This document shows, piece by piece, positions 11,024 to 22,981 of a stretch of 64,000 bases of DNA. The stretch comes from Armillaria gallica (Eukaryota; Basidiomycota; Agaricomycetes; Agaricales; Physalacriaceae). The notes beneath the pieces are model-generated. The model did not search any database, was not told the DNA's origin, and was given only the letters and a program-made list of their open reading frames with translations. A program made the translations under genes and the position numbers. The stretch spans positions 4,588,001 to 4,652,000 of the forward strand of contig JBANDB010000005.1 in NCBI GenBank assembly GCA_037576215.1. The letters are read 5' to 3'. Every line of letters starts with the position of its first letter. The first letter of the stretch is position 1.

Positions 11024-13554
11024 ATGGAAAACGACGACGCTCATATCATAGCCATCTCATTAGAAATACCAAGTGCCACCCTTCTTTCCATTGCTCTCAT
11101 TCTTGCAGTCAGGTTGCACTATAGACCACTGCAATGAGTAGAGACACCCCACGTCACCCCCACAGTCACTACAACTCCCACCAACGATCCCGATGGCATC
11201 CTGCTCGAGCAGCAGCCACCCCGAATCTTTGCATCCATACCATGGTGACTGATCCCAATCCACGAGCTCGCTAGGCCAAGAGTTGACGAAACAGAGATGG
11301 ACATTCCTGAGTCGACTTCTCCTGTCATCCTGGAGGGAAGGACTTTTACCCCTCTCAGAAGGAATACACCTACCCCCGAGTTCCCCATCGCCACCGCGCC
11401 TCCCTCTCCCCAGCATCTCCTGCATGTCCCTCGAACTCCCTCACCCGGCATGTACACCCGATTTGCTGCCAATATCAGGGGATTCGAAGTGGGCCAAGAC
11501 ATTTGACCTGTCGCTCCAGTCACCAATTACGACTCTTGGGCTGACAGGTACCCTACTCCACCACCCGCAGCTGGTATTGCTTCTGAGGAGTTCTGGGATA
11601 ACATCGACATCCCCTACAATGCCTACTTCCCCTCAGGCAACGGCTCGCCCGACCACCGCACACCTCCCCCAAGTGGGTATGGAACCCTTACAACATGGAA
11701 CCAGCCTGTACAGAACTGGGAGCTCACATGTGAGCCTGTACCAGCTGTCGAGGAACCCGTGGCCAGTACCTCCACCCATTCTTACCCCACTAGGCGCAGC
11801 GGTTGGCGAGACATCGGGTCTACACGCCGCCCCCCTCGAGCAAGTGCTTGCGAATGACTCGCCCAGCAACTCTGAGAGCAGCCACAGCCGGAAGGCCCAA
11901 GCTACAGAGTCTGGCCAAACGAGTCAAGTGACTCAAGCACCCCATTCGAGCCACCCCCCCCCCCCCCCCCCCCCTACCCCTTTCCCCACAACCACGCTTG
12001 ACAGAATTCCCCAGTCATCCCCTGAGCCAATGCGTGAGCACATGCCCAACCCCAGTCATGATGACGCTAACTGACACCATCAATTTTTATAATGAAACAG
12101 ATGATGACCCCACAATTCCCATTCCTGCTCTACTAAGGCAAGCAGACTACCAGGATATATATAACTACTTCACCTACAAATTACCCTTCTCTCTGGTTTG
12201 GGGAAACTCTCAAGCCAGAAATGATTATTTTATGAGGAAACAGAGAGGTCTCCCATCAGATGAGATCTTACAGTATGAGGCGGAGTGAAACACTCGCCTC
12301 TTATGGAATGAAATACACCCGGATGATGTAATAGAGGAATTTTCCCCTTACGAAAAAGCTGCACAGGAGATCGAGATACAGGAACCAATGCCAGATGAGC
12401 CACTGGTGCCACCTCCTTGGGTCACAATGGGTACCTTCTCCTACATCAGGGGACAGGCACCACCAGGAACGTACCAATGTGGGTACCTACCATTTGCTGG
12501 TGGCGGTCATGGGCCATCCGCCCCACCAGGCAGCGGTGGCGGACAACCCGCACAACCGCAACCTCCCACTGCACCACAAAGGGTAGTACTCCCATGCTTC
12601 CCTGCACCTCCACCACTACCAGATCCACCAGTACCCTGGCAACTAGTCGATGGAGCTGTCACCCCCTATGACGACTTTAAACCAAAAATCCTAAAAGAAG
12701 TCGACGATTTCAAAGGAGATTCTACTGACATCGCCTGTTTCTTCCTAAAGTGCGAACTGCACTTTGATGTGTTCAACCGACACTTCTGACACCACCCTCA
12801 TAAGGTTGTCTTTTGTGTCTCTTGACTCGCAGAAGATGCCAAAAAGTGGTGGCAGTTGTGCACACAAATCATAGGAAAGACGCAGGATGGGGAGCAGCAG
12901 TATCTGACTTACGAAGACTTCAAGTTGGAGCTCAACAAGAGATTCTGGAAGGATGCCAACGTGCAATTAAAGTATGCGCAGTGGGAGAAGCTTAGGCAAG
13001 CGGACCACAAGGACAGTGACAAGTTCTTCCAACTCTTCAAAGAGCTAGCCTACCACGCTGGAGTATGAAATAATGACCAAGTAATGCTCCATCAGATCAA
13101 GAAGGCCGCCTGCCAGATGAGTAAAAATACCATATACTCAGCTGATGGAGAAGTGCCAATTGACTACGAAAGCTGGAAGGCCCGCTTACTCCAGATCGAC
13201 TATAACTGGCACCTCAAGCAGGCAGAAGGAACGACAGTGACACCATCACAATCACAGACACAGAAGATGACCATGCCTATTAAGGGTGGTCAAACAGCAG
13301 CTCTCATACCGACAACGACAACGGCTACAGGAATGACTTATGGAGGACGCAGCGTGCCGATGGATGTCGACGCAGCCAGGGCAGCATAAGTATGCTTCAG
13401 ATGTGGCAAAAAGGGCCACTTCAAGCGCGACTGCTCTAACGCACCAAAAACCCAGGAAGAAGCATTACGATGCTTCAACACTTATTGGGACCATCACCCA
13501 ATGGAAGAGAAACTCTCAACCATCACGGAAGTAAAAGAGGGCACCAAGGAGTAA
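11024..13554 (+). pseudogene. gag of Gypsy-1, broken
   Basis: The ATG at 11024 lies 28 bases after the primer site. The first part is Pro/Thr/Ser-rich and reads in one frame to a 21-base C run (11954-11974), after which the protein continues in another frame to the TAA at 13552. Slippage in the C run explains the shift. In-frame stops include TGA at 11135, 11246, 11504, 11855, 11873, 12286, 12787 and 13066, plus TAA at 13387. The middle part (about 12.8-13.2 kb) carries the retrotransposon gag capsid-like region with the WW and LxxRF type positions. A CCHC zinc knuckle (C-x2-C-x4-H-x4-C) lies at 13393-13434. Gag packages element RNA. Most of the TGA codons are explained by C-to-T change in CGA. 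Confidence 0.85.
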
Positions 13555-15641
13555 ATGATTCAACTCACTCAGCCAAGGACTTAGTTTCAGCTGGTACACC
13601 TATCGCGCTTCATAAATGTACTTATATACCACCTGTAGTAACCACCGCACATTCAAATATACCTGTGACTTTGCAATCAGACCAGAAACTAAGCAAGAAT
13701 CAAATCCCAGTACCAGATGTCATGGTAGTAAGGCTACTGACGATTAAACATTTGGCAAGTAACCCATTGTGGGCAAAAGCATCGAATGACAAGTCACCTA
13801 CCATAGTGACAGCCATCATAATGGTTAGACTGGATGAGGCAGGGGAACAAGCACATAGTGCCCCCCCTGATGAAGTGGCTCTACGGAGTCCCAGCCGCAC
13901 TGGGAGTTTCGAGGGAATAGCTTCAGCGAAACCTCCTCTGGTAAAAGAGAACACCGTACAGCTACTAAAGTCTAAATCCCTTATACACCAAGGGGCTTTG
14001 GTGACAGCCAAGGACACCAGAGGAAGCAAAGACAAACTGGAGTTGAGTAAGGGCCCCTGATTAGTTGCCAATGCCTATCGTGATGAAGGGTGACTCGACA
14101 AAGGGGGAACGCCGAATGAAACAAGGGACCTGCCCATCACAGAGATGGGCCTGAAGGAAACAGGTGAAGGTGACCATCATTCAACGGTGTCAGCCCAACC
14201 TGCTGTCTCTTTACGAGATGGCACCTTCAGGAAACACACCTCCCGTTCCATGACTGACCAGAAAGCCACAGGACAGGAAGCTGCTAGTGCCCAGGCAGTG
14301 AAAAGGGGGCATCAGGTAGCTTTTATTGAAGAAGTATCTGATGACAAGGACAATACCAGTTTCACAATGAGCAAGAATGCTAAATTAACACCCCCTCTAG
14401 AAACTGCGGTGACCTCACCAATGGTAGTTGAGCCCCTATGGGTTGACACGAAGGTTAAGGAGGCCCCACAACTCTCATGCACCTATACCAGCGGAGAGAC
14501 CTATAATGAGTGGCTTAAACCATTCGGAGCTGAGTGGACTCTGCACAGAATAGTAGGAGCACATACAGAGTCAGAGGCCAAGGCAATCCTAAAGAATTGG
14601 ATTCACAAGGGGCACACAGAGGAAGTAGTCGACTCAATGATTGAAGCAATGAGGGGGATGGAGCGAATCAGCGTGCTTTGGTGGCTTGAAGAACTACGAC
14701 AGCCAAAGCGATATATCAGCACACTAAGCGGGAAAGGGAAGGACCTGGTTATCCCCATTGAAATTGGAACACCAGGAACCATTCCCAAAATCTCCACAGC
14801 TGTGTTGGTAGACAGCGGATGCACCAGTAGCACCATCAACCAAAATTTCGTTGAACAGTACAACCTCCCAACTCGAGCAACTGCTGCACCAATCCTGGTC
14901 TACAATGCCGATGGAACCAAAAACCAAGGAGGATCAATTACCAAATACGCCGAGATTGATCTCAAAATCGGGGATCATTCAGAATGAAAAGATCTAGCCA
15001 TTACAGATCTCAGTGATAAACAGATCTTCCTCGGTCATGATTGGTTAGCTTGGCATAATCTGATCATCAATTGGAAGACAGGAGGATTAATGTTTGCACG
15101 ATGCGAATGCCACAAAAACCCATTCATGTTACCCGATGCAGACCCCAACGACAAGTGGGATGAAGAGCTTGAGGAGGGAGATACCATTCTCGCAATAGAT
15201 TTCACGTGGGCCATTCTCATACACGCACATCATGCCAATGACTTGGCTGCCGCAGCTAACGCTGACAAAAAGACCCAGAAATTCAAAGAAATGGTCCCGG
15301 AGTGGTGTCGGAACTTCAACGATTTGTTCGCTAAAGACAATTTCAATAAGCTCCCTGAACCAAAAACGTGGGACCATGCCATTGAACTCACTCCAAATGC
15401 AAGCACCAATCTTGGCTGCAAGATCTACCCTCTTAATCGAAACGAACAAGCAGAGCTCAACAAGTTCTTAGACGAGAACCTTTCGAGTGGATGGATACGA
15501 CCCTCCAAGTCACCCATGGCTTCACCTTTCTTCTTTGTTAAGAAAAAGGATGGCAAGCTGCGACCAGTACAAGATTATTGTAAGCTTAACAAGATGACGC
15601 TCAAGAATCAATACCCGCTTTTGCTCATCTCGGAGCTAATG

Positions 15642-16470
15642 GATAAACTTAGTGTTGCCGCGACTCGGCTAGACTCAACTCGGCTAGGCTTATGCCGACT
15701 TTGGTAATTGTTCTTAGCCGAGTCAGCTTAAGTCTATAACCATGATGTCGGCTAAGCTAGACTTTGGCTCAAGTCGACTTGAGCTCAGACTAACAATCTA
15801 AAAAGGAAATCACTAGGTTAAAATGCACTTTCCAAGGAGAGATGCCTTGTGCATCCTTCTAACATCCTTCAGAATCAATACCTGATGATATATAGGTGTC
15901 CAACTCGCAAATCTGTAAGTACATCTTCAATATAGCTATAAACTACAGCCCCTTCACCTTTTTAGAAAACCCATCGGATTGACCTCGGCATTTGTATGCA
16001 CAGCTGGGCGGCGACTATTTTGGATGAGTCAAAATAGAATCAAAGTGTAAAATGTCGGATTTTGCCTTGCTCAAAACTGGCATCTCAGATTTTGATTTTA
16101 TTTTGACTATCCACAAATAGTCACCCCCGGGCTGTGATGGGCACTGATGCTCAAACTTCGGTTGTTCCAGTTTATGATATTAATGATCATTTTGAATGTC
16201 TATTTTCCTTGATATGTGTTGGAAGCTTATTTTACATAGTACAGGGTGTGAGCTTATGTGTCCCAGGGGAGAATAAAGGTCAAGAAGATGTTGGCCAAAT
16301 CAGGCACCTTCATTCGGGCTAAAGTGACTCAAGCCCAGCTTTAGCCGGCTCGTTGATGAGCTTGAGCCTAGAATGAGTCTGAGCCAATCAAGACTCAGAC
16401 TCGGCTTATTAAGACTTGGCTTACTGGCTCAAGCGACTTTAAGCCGAGTCGTAGCATCACTAGATAAACT
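15642..16470. mobile_element. hAT-like non-autonomous DNA transposon inside Gypsy-1 RT
   Basis: An 813-bp insertion (15650-16462) is flanked by a perfect 8-bp duplication, GATAAACT, at 15642-15649 and 16463-16470. The ends form imperfect inverted repeats, TAGTGTTGCCGCGACTCGGC on the left and TAGTGATGCTACGACTCGGC on the right strand. Short CTCGGCT/AGCCGAG motifs recur many times within about 150 bp of both ends, like the subterminal transposase-binding repeats of hAT elements. No transposase ORF is present, so it is non-autonomous. Removing the insert plus one duplication joins the two RT halves at the expected residues. Its many CpG sites contrast with the CpG-poor surroundings. Confidence 0.85.
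15999..16136. repeat. 138-bp foldback inside the hAT-like element
   Basis: Arms of about 45 bp, starting CACAGC on each strand and including GACTATTT...GTCAAAATA, face each other across a loop of about 45 bp. It may be a MITE nested within the hAT-like element, or just an internal hairpin. No clear target duplication was found. Confidence 0.5.
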
Positions 16471-19390
16471 ACAAGGCACCAAATACTTCTCTAAACTCGA
16501 CGTTCAATGAGGATACAATAATGTTTGCATTAAAAGTGGCAACGAGTGGAAGGCAGCATTCAGAACTAATTGAGGGTTGTTTGAACCCACAGTTATGTTC
16601 TTCGGGCTCACCAACTCACCCACCACCTTCCAGTGGATGATGAATGACATCTTTAAAGATCTCATTGCATCAGGAGCCATCACCGTCTATCTTGATGATA
16701 TCCTAATCATGTCCAAAACCAAAGAGGAGCATCGTCGCATCACGTGCGAGGTTCTGAGACTCCTCTGAAAGAACAAGCTATTCCTTAAAGCAGAGAAATG
16801 CGAGTTTGAAACCTTGGAAACAGGAGTACCTTGGAGTCATCATCAGTGAAGGAAGCATCCAAATGGATCCAGTCAAAATTGCAGGAATAGCGGAATGGCC
16901 TGTGCCAGCCAAGAAACAACAACTTCAGTCGTTCTTAGGCTTTACCAATTTCTATCAATGTTTCATCAAAGGATATAGCAAGGTCATCAAACTGATGACC
17001 CAGCTAACAGGAAACGATTCATGGAAATGGGGAAAAGCACAACAGGACGTGTTCAAGGAGTTAAAGAGACTGCTAGCCAAAGAAGTGGTACTGGCGATAC
17101 CCATGGAGGAAGGCAAGTTCTGTGTGGAAGCAGATGCAAGTGAAGGAGCGATAGGCACTGTATTGTCACAGGAACAGGATGGAAAATGGTGCCCAGTCAT
17201 GTTTCTATCCAAGTCCCTCACAGTTACAGAACGAAGTTATGAAATTTACAACAAGAAACTGCTGGCAATCATGCTAGCCCTGGACAAGTGGAGGCACTAC
17301 CTAATGGGTGCGGCTCAGGACTTCGAGATATGAACAGATCATCAAAATCTGCAGTATTTCTGAAAGCCCCAAAAGCTCAACCGATGCCAAGCGTGTTGGG
17401 TAACTGAGCTTGCCAAATACCATTTCTCACTGCACCACAAACCAGGACCAGCAAACCAGAAGGCTGATCTACTAAGCCGACGAGCAGACCATGAGCAGGG
17501 AAAGGAGGAAAACGATGAGGTTATAGTCCTCAAACCTGAGCACTTCCAGGCACTAGTCATGCCCACGATCAAGGAAATCCATACCAAGATCAAGCAAGCC
17601 ACGCTCGACCACCACCGATGGGACAAAAATGTCGCCGCATCTCTCAACCATGATCGAGGGATGAAGCTAGATGATGGGTTAATCTATTATGATTCCTGTA
17701 TCTATATTCCCCAAGACCATGTGTTACGAGGAGAAATCATCGTGATATTTTACGACCACATCATGGTGGGACACCCTGGCATTGAAAAGACTAAAGAACT
17801 TGTCTTACGAGAATATTGGTGGCCAAGGATGAAAAAGGACATCGAAAACTATGTTCGCACTTGTGAAACATGTCAACGAACCAAGACAAGCACGCAAGCA
17901 AAAGCAACGCCCCTTCATCCCAATGCCATACCCTCCCAACCATGGACTCACATCTCCATAGACATGGTAACTGGTTTACCAAAGTGCAACAGTTATGATG
18001 CTATCTTAATGATCGTCGACCAATTCTCTAAGGAAATCATACCAGTGGCATGTACCACGGAGCTGTCATCGGAAGGGTGGGCCAAGATTCTACACAATGA
18101 AGTATATGCCAGGCATGGAATGCCCCAGGTCATCATCTCTGACCGGGGCACCGTGTTCGTATCCAAGTTCATGAAAGACCTTTATGACTTGCTCCAGATT
18201 AAGGCAAACGTATCCACTGCCTATCACCCACAGACTGATGGACAGACTGAACGAGTTAATCAGGAAGTTGAAAAATACCTCTGGATCTTCGTCAATCACC
18301 TCCAGAATGACTGGGTTGAATGGCTCTCCCTTGTGGCCTTTGCTCATAACAACTGCACCCATTCCGCTATGGGCAAAAGTCCCTTTGAGGTTAACTATGG
18401 CTATAATACTGAAATCCTCCCAGGCACAAAACCCCGAGCACCCTTCAGAACACCGGCCTCAACCACATTCGTTTCACAGATGCAGAAAATCCATGCTGAA
18501 GCAAAGCAAGCGCTTGAAAAAGCCACTGACCAGATGAAAGCCCAATATGACAAAAAGAAATGACCTGCAGTTGAATATCAAGTAGGAGACAAGGTTTGGC
18601 TTGACACAACCAACCTCAGTCTCCCACATCCCAAGAAAAAACTCGCAGATAAATGAACAGGTCCATTCCCTATTGTCGCAATGGTCAGAGCATCAGCATA
18701 TAAATTAAAGCTCCTGACAAACTGGCATATCCATCCAGTATTTAACGAAGTACTCCTTACACCATACACATTGCCTGCATTCCCAAACCAAGAACAGCCA
18801 CCTCCACCGCTGCCAGATCTCATCGATGGTGAAGAACACTATGAAGTTGAGAAAGTTCTTGACAGTAGAGAATGCAAAGTCAGGGGAAAAGCCAGTGAAC
18901 CATAGCATTGGGTCACAGACTACTTTGTCAAGTGGAAAGGATATGGACCAGAATCCAACAGTTGGGTACAGGAGGATAACATGGACGCTGAAGAACTTGT
19001 CAACGACTACCTCACAGAGAGGATGAATCGTACGAAGCATGAAATGGGAGATTGGCAATCCTATACGGACCCATTCACCAGACGAAAAGTGTGGTACAAC
19101 CAACAGCTAGACTGGGATTGCTTTGGTGACAATGATGACCCTTTGACATACTCAAAATCACCATTTGAACCAACAGAAATACCATGACGACATGAAAAAG
19201 TTTACCAGACTTACCGCTTCCACATCCACCTAATAATGAAATTCCTCCTCCTCATTTGGGCCCTTACATATAGGGAACAAAGAAAGGAGGATCGCAGCCA
19301 GCTAGGCAGAGGCACTAACATTGTGCCCAGGCATTGTGAGAAAGTAATGATGGGATTGAAGCTAACAGCAGTTGGGACACCTGCCTTAAC

Positions 19391-19400
19391 AGGGGGGTAA
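19391..19400 (+). other. Polypurine tract of Gypsy-1
   Basis: AGGGGGGTAA ends exactly where the 3' LTR begins (TGTTATG at 19401). This is the usual site for plus-strand DNA priming in LTR retroelements. Confidence 0.85.
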
Positions 19401-19822
19401 TGTTATGATTTATTCATTTCTTTACCTAAGTGCCTCTTATCTTATCTTATCTTCAGTGCTTATCTTATCTTATCTTTAGATCCACGACTTCACAGAAGTC
19501 TTCATAAATCTTCACATCGCTACATCGTCACACTCGCTTGACATGTATTATTTTCGGCTACTGTGTATTTGGCTTATTCACTTTCTAACATGGTACCCTC
19601 ACCTTTAAGACTTATCGAGACCCTCACTTTAGTATATAAGTAGTGTACTCAAAGCTGTATATTCCCTAGCTTTGAGCTAGCGTTTATTCATACCGAAACA
19701 CATTCCTCCTCGCTAAGTGCTATTAAGTTAGTCTTGATTGCCAATCATCACAGGACTAGTCGGTGACTGTACAAACACGATACAGCTGACTATTTACCCT
19801 TGATTGGAGTTCAGGTCTTACA
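19401..19822 (+). repeat. 3' LTR of Gypsy-1 (422 bp)
   Basis: It is aligned end to end with the 5' LTR. It has six TTATC units in two blocks of three because of an 18-bp insertion relative to the 5' copy. About 21 substitutions separate the copies. All but one are transitions, and about 15 lie at inferred CpG sites. Confidence 0.95.
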
Positions 19823-19968
19823 CAGGGTGAGATGCATTGCAAATGATAAAGAATTTTGCTGCTCATGTGGGCAATATTGGAACTGGAAGGACAGAGGGTG
19901 GAAGTGAAGTGTACAGAAGTCTGTTTCCAGCAGAGCATTTTCAATATGAGCACTAATAAGTAGGAGTA

Positions 19969-22900
19969 CAGTGTACTACCGGTCCTTGGGACACAACAAT
20001 AGTAATCCCAGAATAACACACCATTCATTTTGATTTAAGCCCCGAGTTTTTTTGAGACAATGCTAGGACATCTTACAATGAATTGTGTGCAGGTAGTTTG
20101 CAGGAAGAGCAAAGGTAACAAGTACAACAAATTAAATTTAAGTAGCAGGTCTCAAATGGCCCATTACTGGTCCTTGGAATACTGTGACAACCTGTGACAG
20201 GGACTTCCAGAGTCACTGGATCAAATTCTCTGAGCCCCTTATTCTGCCTCCTCTCCATTGTTTGATCCATTATCTGTCCCATCGTCGTCATCATCCAGAG
20301 AATCTTGTTCACTAGTGTTGATTTGAGCTGGCGCTTGGGCTTTCCTGGCCAATCCCTTTTTGGCACCCCCTGATCTGCTATTTTTTGGCATTCTTCTGTC
20401 CATTCTGCCAGTCTTGCTTTGTGATTTACTTTGATCTGTTCCCATTGCACTTCTAGCTCATCTTGCTTCCTTCTTGCTGCACACCTTTTCTCCGCATTCT
20501 CCTCTTTTTGCTTTTCCTTGTCTGCTGCCTTTTTCTTCTGCTCCTTGATCTTATTCTCGAACTCGGTAGATGACAGAACCTGTGCTGTTCCATCAAATAA
20601 CAGTGCCCTGTTGTTCCCCGTCCTCTCTCCCCCGTCCCCCAAAGCATAGTTCACCCCCCCCAAATAAAGATTTTAGTAAGTCAGCTGAGCATGTGCTCCT
20701 TCAAGCATCATGTCCTGGGATTTGATGTGCAGATGTGCCATGACAAGGTTTTCTCATAAGACTTGGTTCTCTTTTTGCACCTCTTTGGTCTTAACCCATG
20801 CCTTGTCTATGCTTCCTCTATTCAGCAAGTCCCAGTCTGGATCCAGGAGTGGTGGTGGTGCTTTGAGTACAGGATGAAGAATTGGAGTTGATGAGGTAAT
20901 TTTTCGCTTTAGAAACAAGAAATGATCCCGATGATGTGAGGCTCAATCCAGCATACAGCGAGCGCATTCACTTTGATGGCATGTAGAGTATGGGATCAAT
21001 GCAGGGATCATGAGCCACTGTGCCCAACTGACCTGAGATCCCTTGACAGGTGGGAGATTCTGGCATGGTGGGTCACATTGGTATTGATCCAGATGCATTA
21101 GGAGTTACAGGGCATGAATTAGTGTGCATGGATGCTGCAATATGATTGGATGGAGACAAATCAAAGGCAGTCGGTGGGTTGGAATGAAATGCAGCCATGA
21201 TTGCATGGATAGGAGACGCCTGAGGCAATGGGAAGGCACCCTTGATAGAATGAGGTACAGATGACTTCATTTGCTCTTTGATGATAATAGAATGGTTGAA
21301 TGGATAGACTCCAGTTAACGAGAAAGCAGCTTTGACTGTTTTTTCATTAAACACTTGCAGATACGCCTTCCCAAAAAGGTGTGTAAAATCGCTTTTGGTG
21401 ACATCACATTGGTTCTGTTTCTCAAACTCTTCTATCACTGATCTCCAGCAGATCTTGATTTTGCTGAAACAGATGATATCGAGACCTTGCAAAGCATGTG
21501 TGCAATGCGAGGGATATCCAAGAACAATAATGTTGTTCTCTTGGGTGTACTGGATAAATTCAAGTGTATAGTGAGAGCTGTGTCCATCCAGGATAAGGAC
21601 TCATGTCTCGCCAGCTGCCTTTTCTTTGGTTTCAGTATTTAACATGGTTTCTAGCCACATGCACCCGAGATTGCCATCAGTCCATCCATTCTTGGAGTGG
21701 GAGAGGCTAGTATTTTATATGTGAGATTCATTTTTAAATAGATGCAAAATAACCTCTTACTATGCATCTGCAACATTATCATTGTTCCATTTTTGCATAA
21801 AGTTTTTCCCCTTATAGATGATCATCAGTTTCATTGTGGTCCTGTCTGCACAGATAGTAACCACTGCAGTCACATTCTCTCGATCTGCACCCCCTGTTTA
21901 TGTTGAGTCTTTGTTCCTCTTCCTCCAACCACCCTCGTTTTCCCTTGGTTTGTGGGAGGAAACCCACTTTCATCCATCCCATAGATATTTTCAGGTTTGA
22001 TTTCCAGCTTCACCACGAACTTCTCAACAGTATCAAACCAGGATTTGACTGCAACAGGGTTCAAGGATTTAGCTCGTTGTGTGTCAAGTGGTTTACTCCA
22101 GTGAGTCTGAAGGATATCATGATAACAATCCAGAAAACGGAAATATCATTGCTTTCCTACAGTTTCATCTGCCCCAATCCTTGTTTGCAAGATTGCATTC
22201 ACAAACTGCTCAATCTCATTGTGTGCCAATGGAAATCCTTGGCTTGCAGATTCAAGGATCAACTGTGCAAGCATGCTTTCCTCCGTGACCAGGAGTCTTT
22301 GCTTCCCTGCATTGAATTGAGTCATTGGCACACCTTTCTGGTTACATCAACATTCCAGAGTGGAGCTTGAGACCTGATGACACATGGCAATATTGCGAAA
22401 GAAGATCTTTAACCCTGAGTCCCGAGCCTGCCTCCATTCAGCTACAGCTGCTTCCATTCAATCTGATTTCCCCTTTTGTTCCTTGATTTTCTTCATGTTT
22501 TGGGACTTTGCCTTGTACACTATGGTTATAAGGGGTAATACTGTGCCAGTTTAGGGGGCAGGAATGTGTGTGAAGACAAAAATTTGACGCAAACAGTCAC
22601 TTGATGTCACACTTGTGCCTCATCTGACAAATTGCAGTCTGGAGGCACAAATTTTTGCCCAAATTCTTTGCTGTAAGAGACAATGTTGTAGCTAAAGAGG
22701 TTATCTATGCGACCGCAGCACTATTTTTGTGCTTAATCCATGTCAGAAATGAGTATTTTGTGAACAAAAGTTGTGTTTTTGCCTAATTGAGCTTTTTTTG
22801 ATGTATTGCCATCTCTACCACATGCAATTACTATTTGTTTGGCATGAAACTTTTGAAGGATATAATATATACATAGAAGAGTGTCTATGTCAATTTTGGT

Positions 22901-22979
22901 ATGATTCTGTCTATAGGGACCGGAGCTATTTCCATTTGTCCCAAGGAACCATGATATCCCAAGGACCGGTAGTACACTG
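19969..22979 (-). mobile_element. pogo/Fot-type DNA transposon (3,011 bp)
   Basis: Terminal inverted repeats begin CAGTGTACTACCGGTCCTTG on both ends and are perfect over 23 bp. A TA target duplication lies at 19967-19968 and 22980-22981. The single transposase gene runs on the minus strand with HTH, CENP-B-like and DDE domains. The TA duplication, TIR start and DD35D spacing fit the pogo group of Tc1/mariner. The element lies 141 bp beyond the end of Gypsy-1's target duplication. Confidence 0.92.
20073..22496 (-). pseudogene. pogo-like transposase, broken
   Basis: The start is at 22496. The first about 55 codons hold a psq-type helix-turn-helix, interrupted by one stop. A CENP-B/Tc5-type DNA-binding region follows at 22331-22146. 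The DDE catalytic core has its first D in a MDESGF block (21972-21974), the second in LILDGHSS (21586-21588) and the third at 21478-21480. The 35 residues between the last two give the DD35D spacing. The frame changes between the first and second D, and stops occur in several places. The C-terminal part (about 20660-20070) is a Lys/Glu-rich helix followed by an acidic tail, as in fungal relatives. The enzyme would cut and paste the element at TA sites but cannot be made from this copy. Confidence 0.85.
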
Positions 22980-22981
22980 TA

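Larger units (their letters stand above)
13556..19187 (+). pseudogene. pol of Gypsy-1 (PR-RT-RNaseH-INT-chromodomain), broken
   Basis: The frame lies -1 relative to late gag. After a poorly conserved linker the retropepsin active site DSG is at 14811-14819. RT begins near 15.45 kb. Its conserved block is cut at 15649 by an 813-bp DNA transposon and resumes at 16463. The YLDD catalytic motif is at 16688-16699. A one-base insertion near 16818 shifts the frame. RNase H spans about 17.1-17.45 kb. Integrase has an HHCC zinc region near 17.75-17.88 kb and catalytic D (17961), D (18141) and E (18249). A chromodomain lies at about 18831-19010, with a TAG inside it at 18903. Stops at 16508, 17331, 18561 and others make the protein non-functional. 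The chromodomain would tether integration to modified chromatin. The end at 19187 may itself be a mutated codon, because the frame stays open toward the 3' LTR. Confidence 0.9.
10578..19822 (+). mobile_element. Gypsy-1: full-length Tf1/sushi-type chromovirus with nested insertion
   Basis: This 9,245-bp element is bounded by direct LTRs and by a perfect 5-bp target duplication, CAGGG at 10573-10577 and 19823-19827. In order it carries 5' LTR, self-complementary primer binding site, gag with CCHC knuckle, retropepsin, reverse transcriptase, RNase H, integrase with HHCC and D,D,E residues, C-terminal chromodomain, polypurine tract and 3' LTR. The chromodomain and the Tf1-like priming site place it among Tf1/sushi chromoviruses. 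The coding part is dead: gag has several TGA codons and a frame change at a poly-C run. RT is split by an 813-bp DNA transposon, and pol has further stops. The LTRs differ at roughly 21 of 404 aligned positions, so it is an old insertion. Confidence 0.95.

Noticed and set aside
13440..13554. Slippery heptamer for programmed -1 frameshift between gag and pol
   Set aside because: The A-rich stretch near 13446 does not fit the X-XXY-YYZ pattern in the gag frame, and decay makes the frame relation uncertain.
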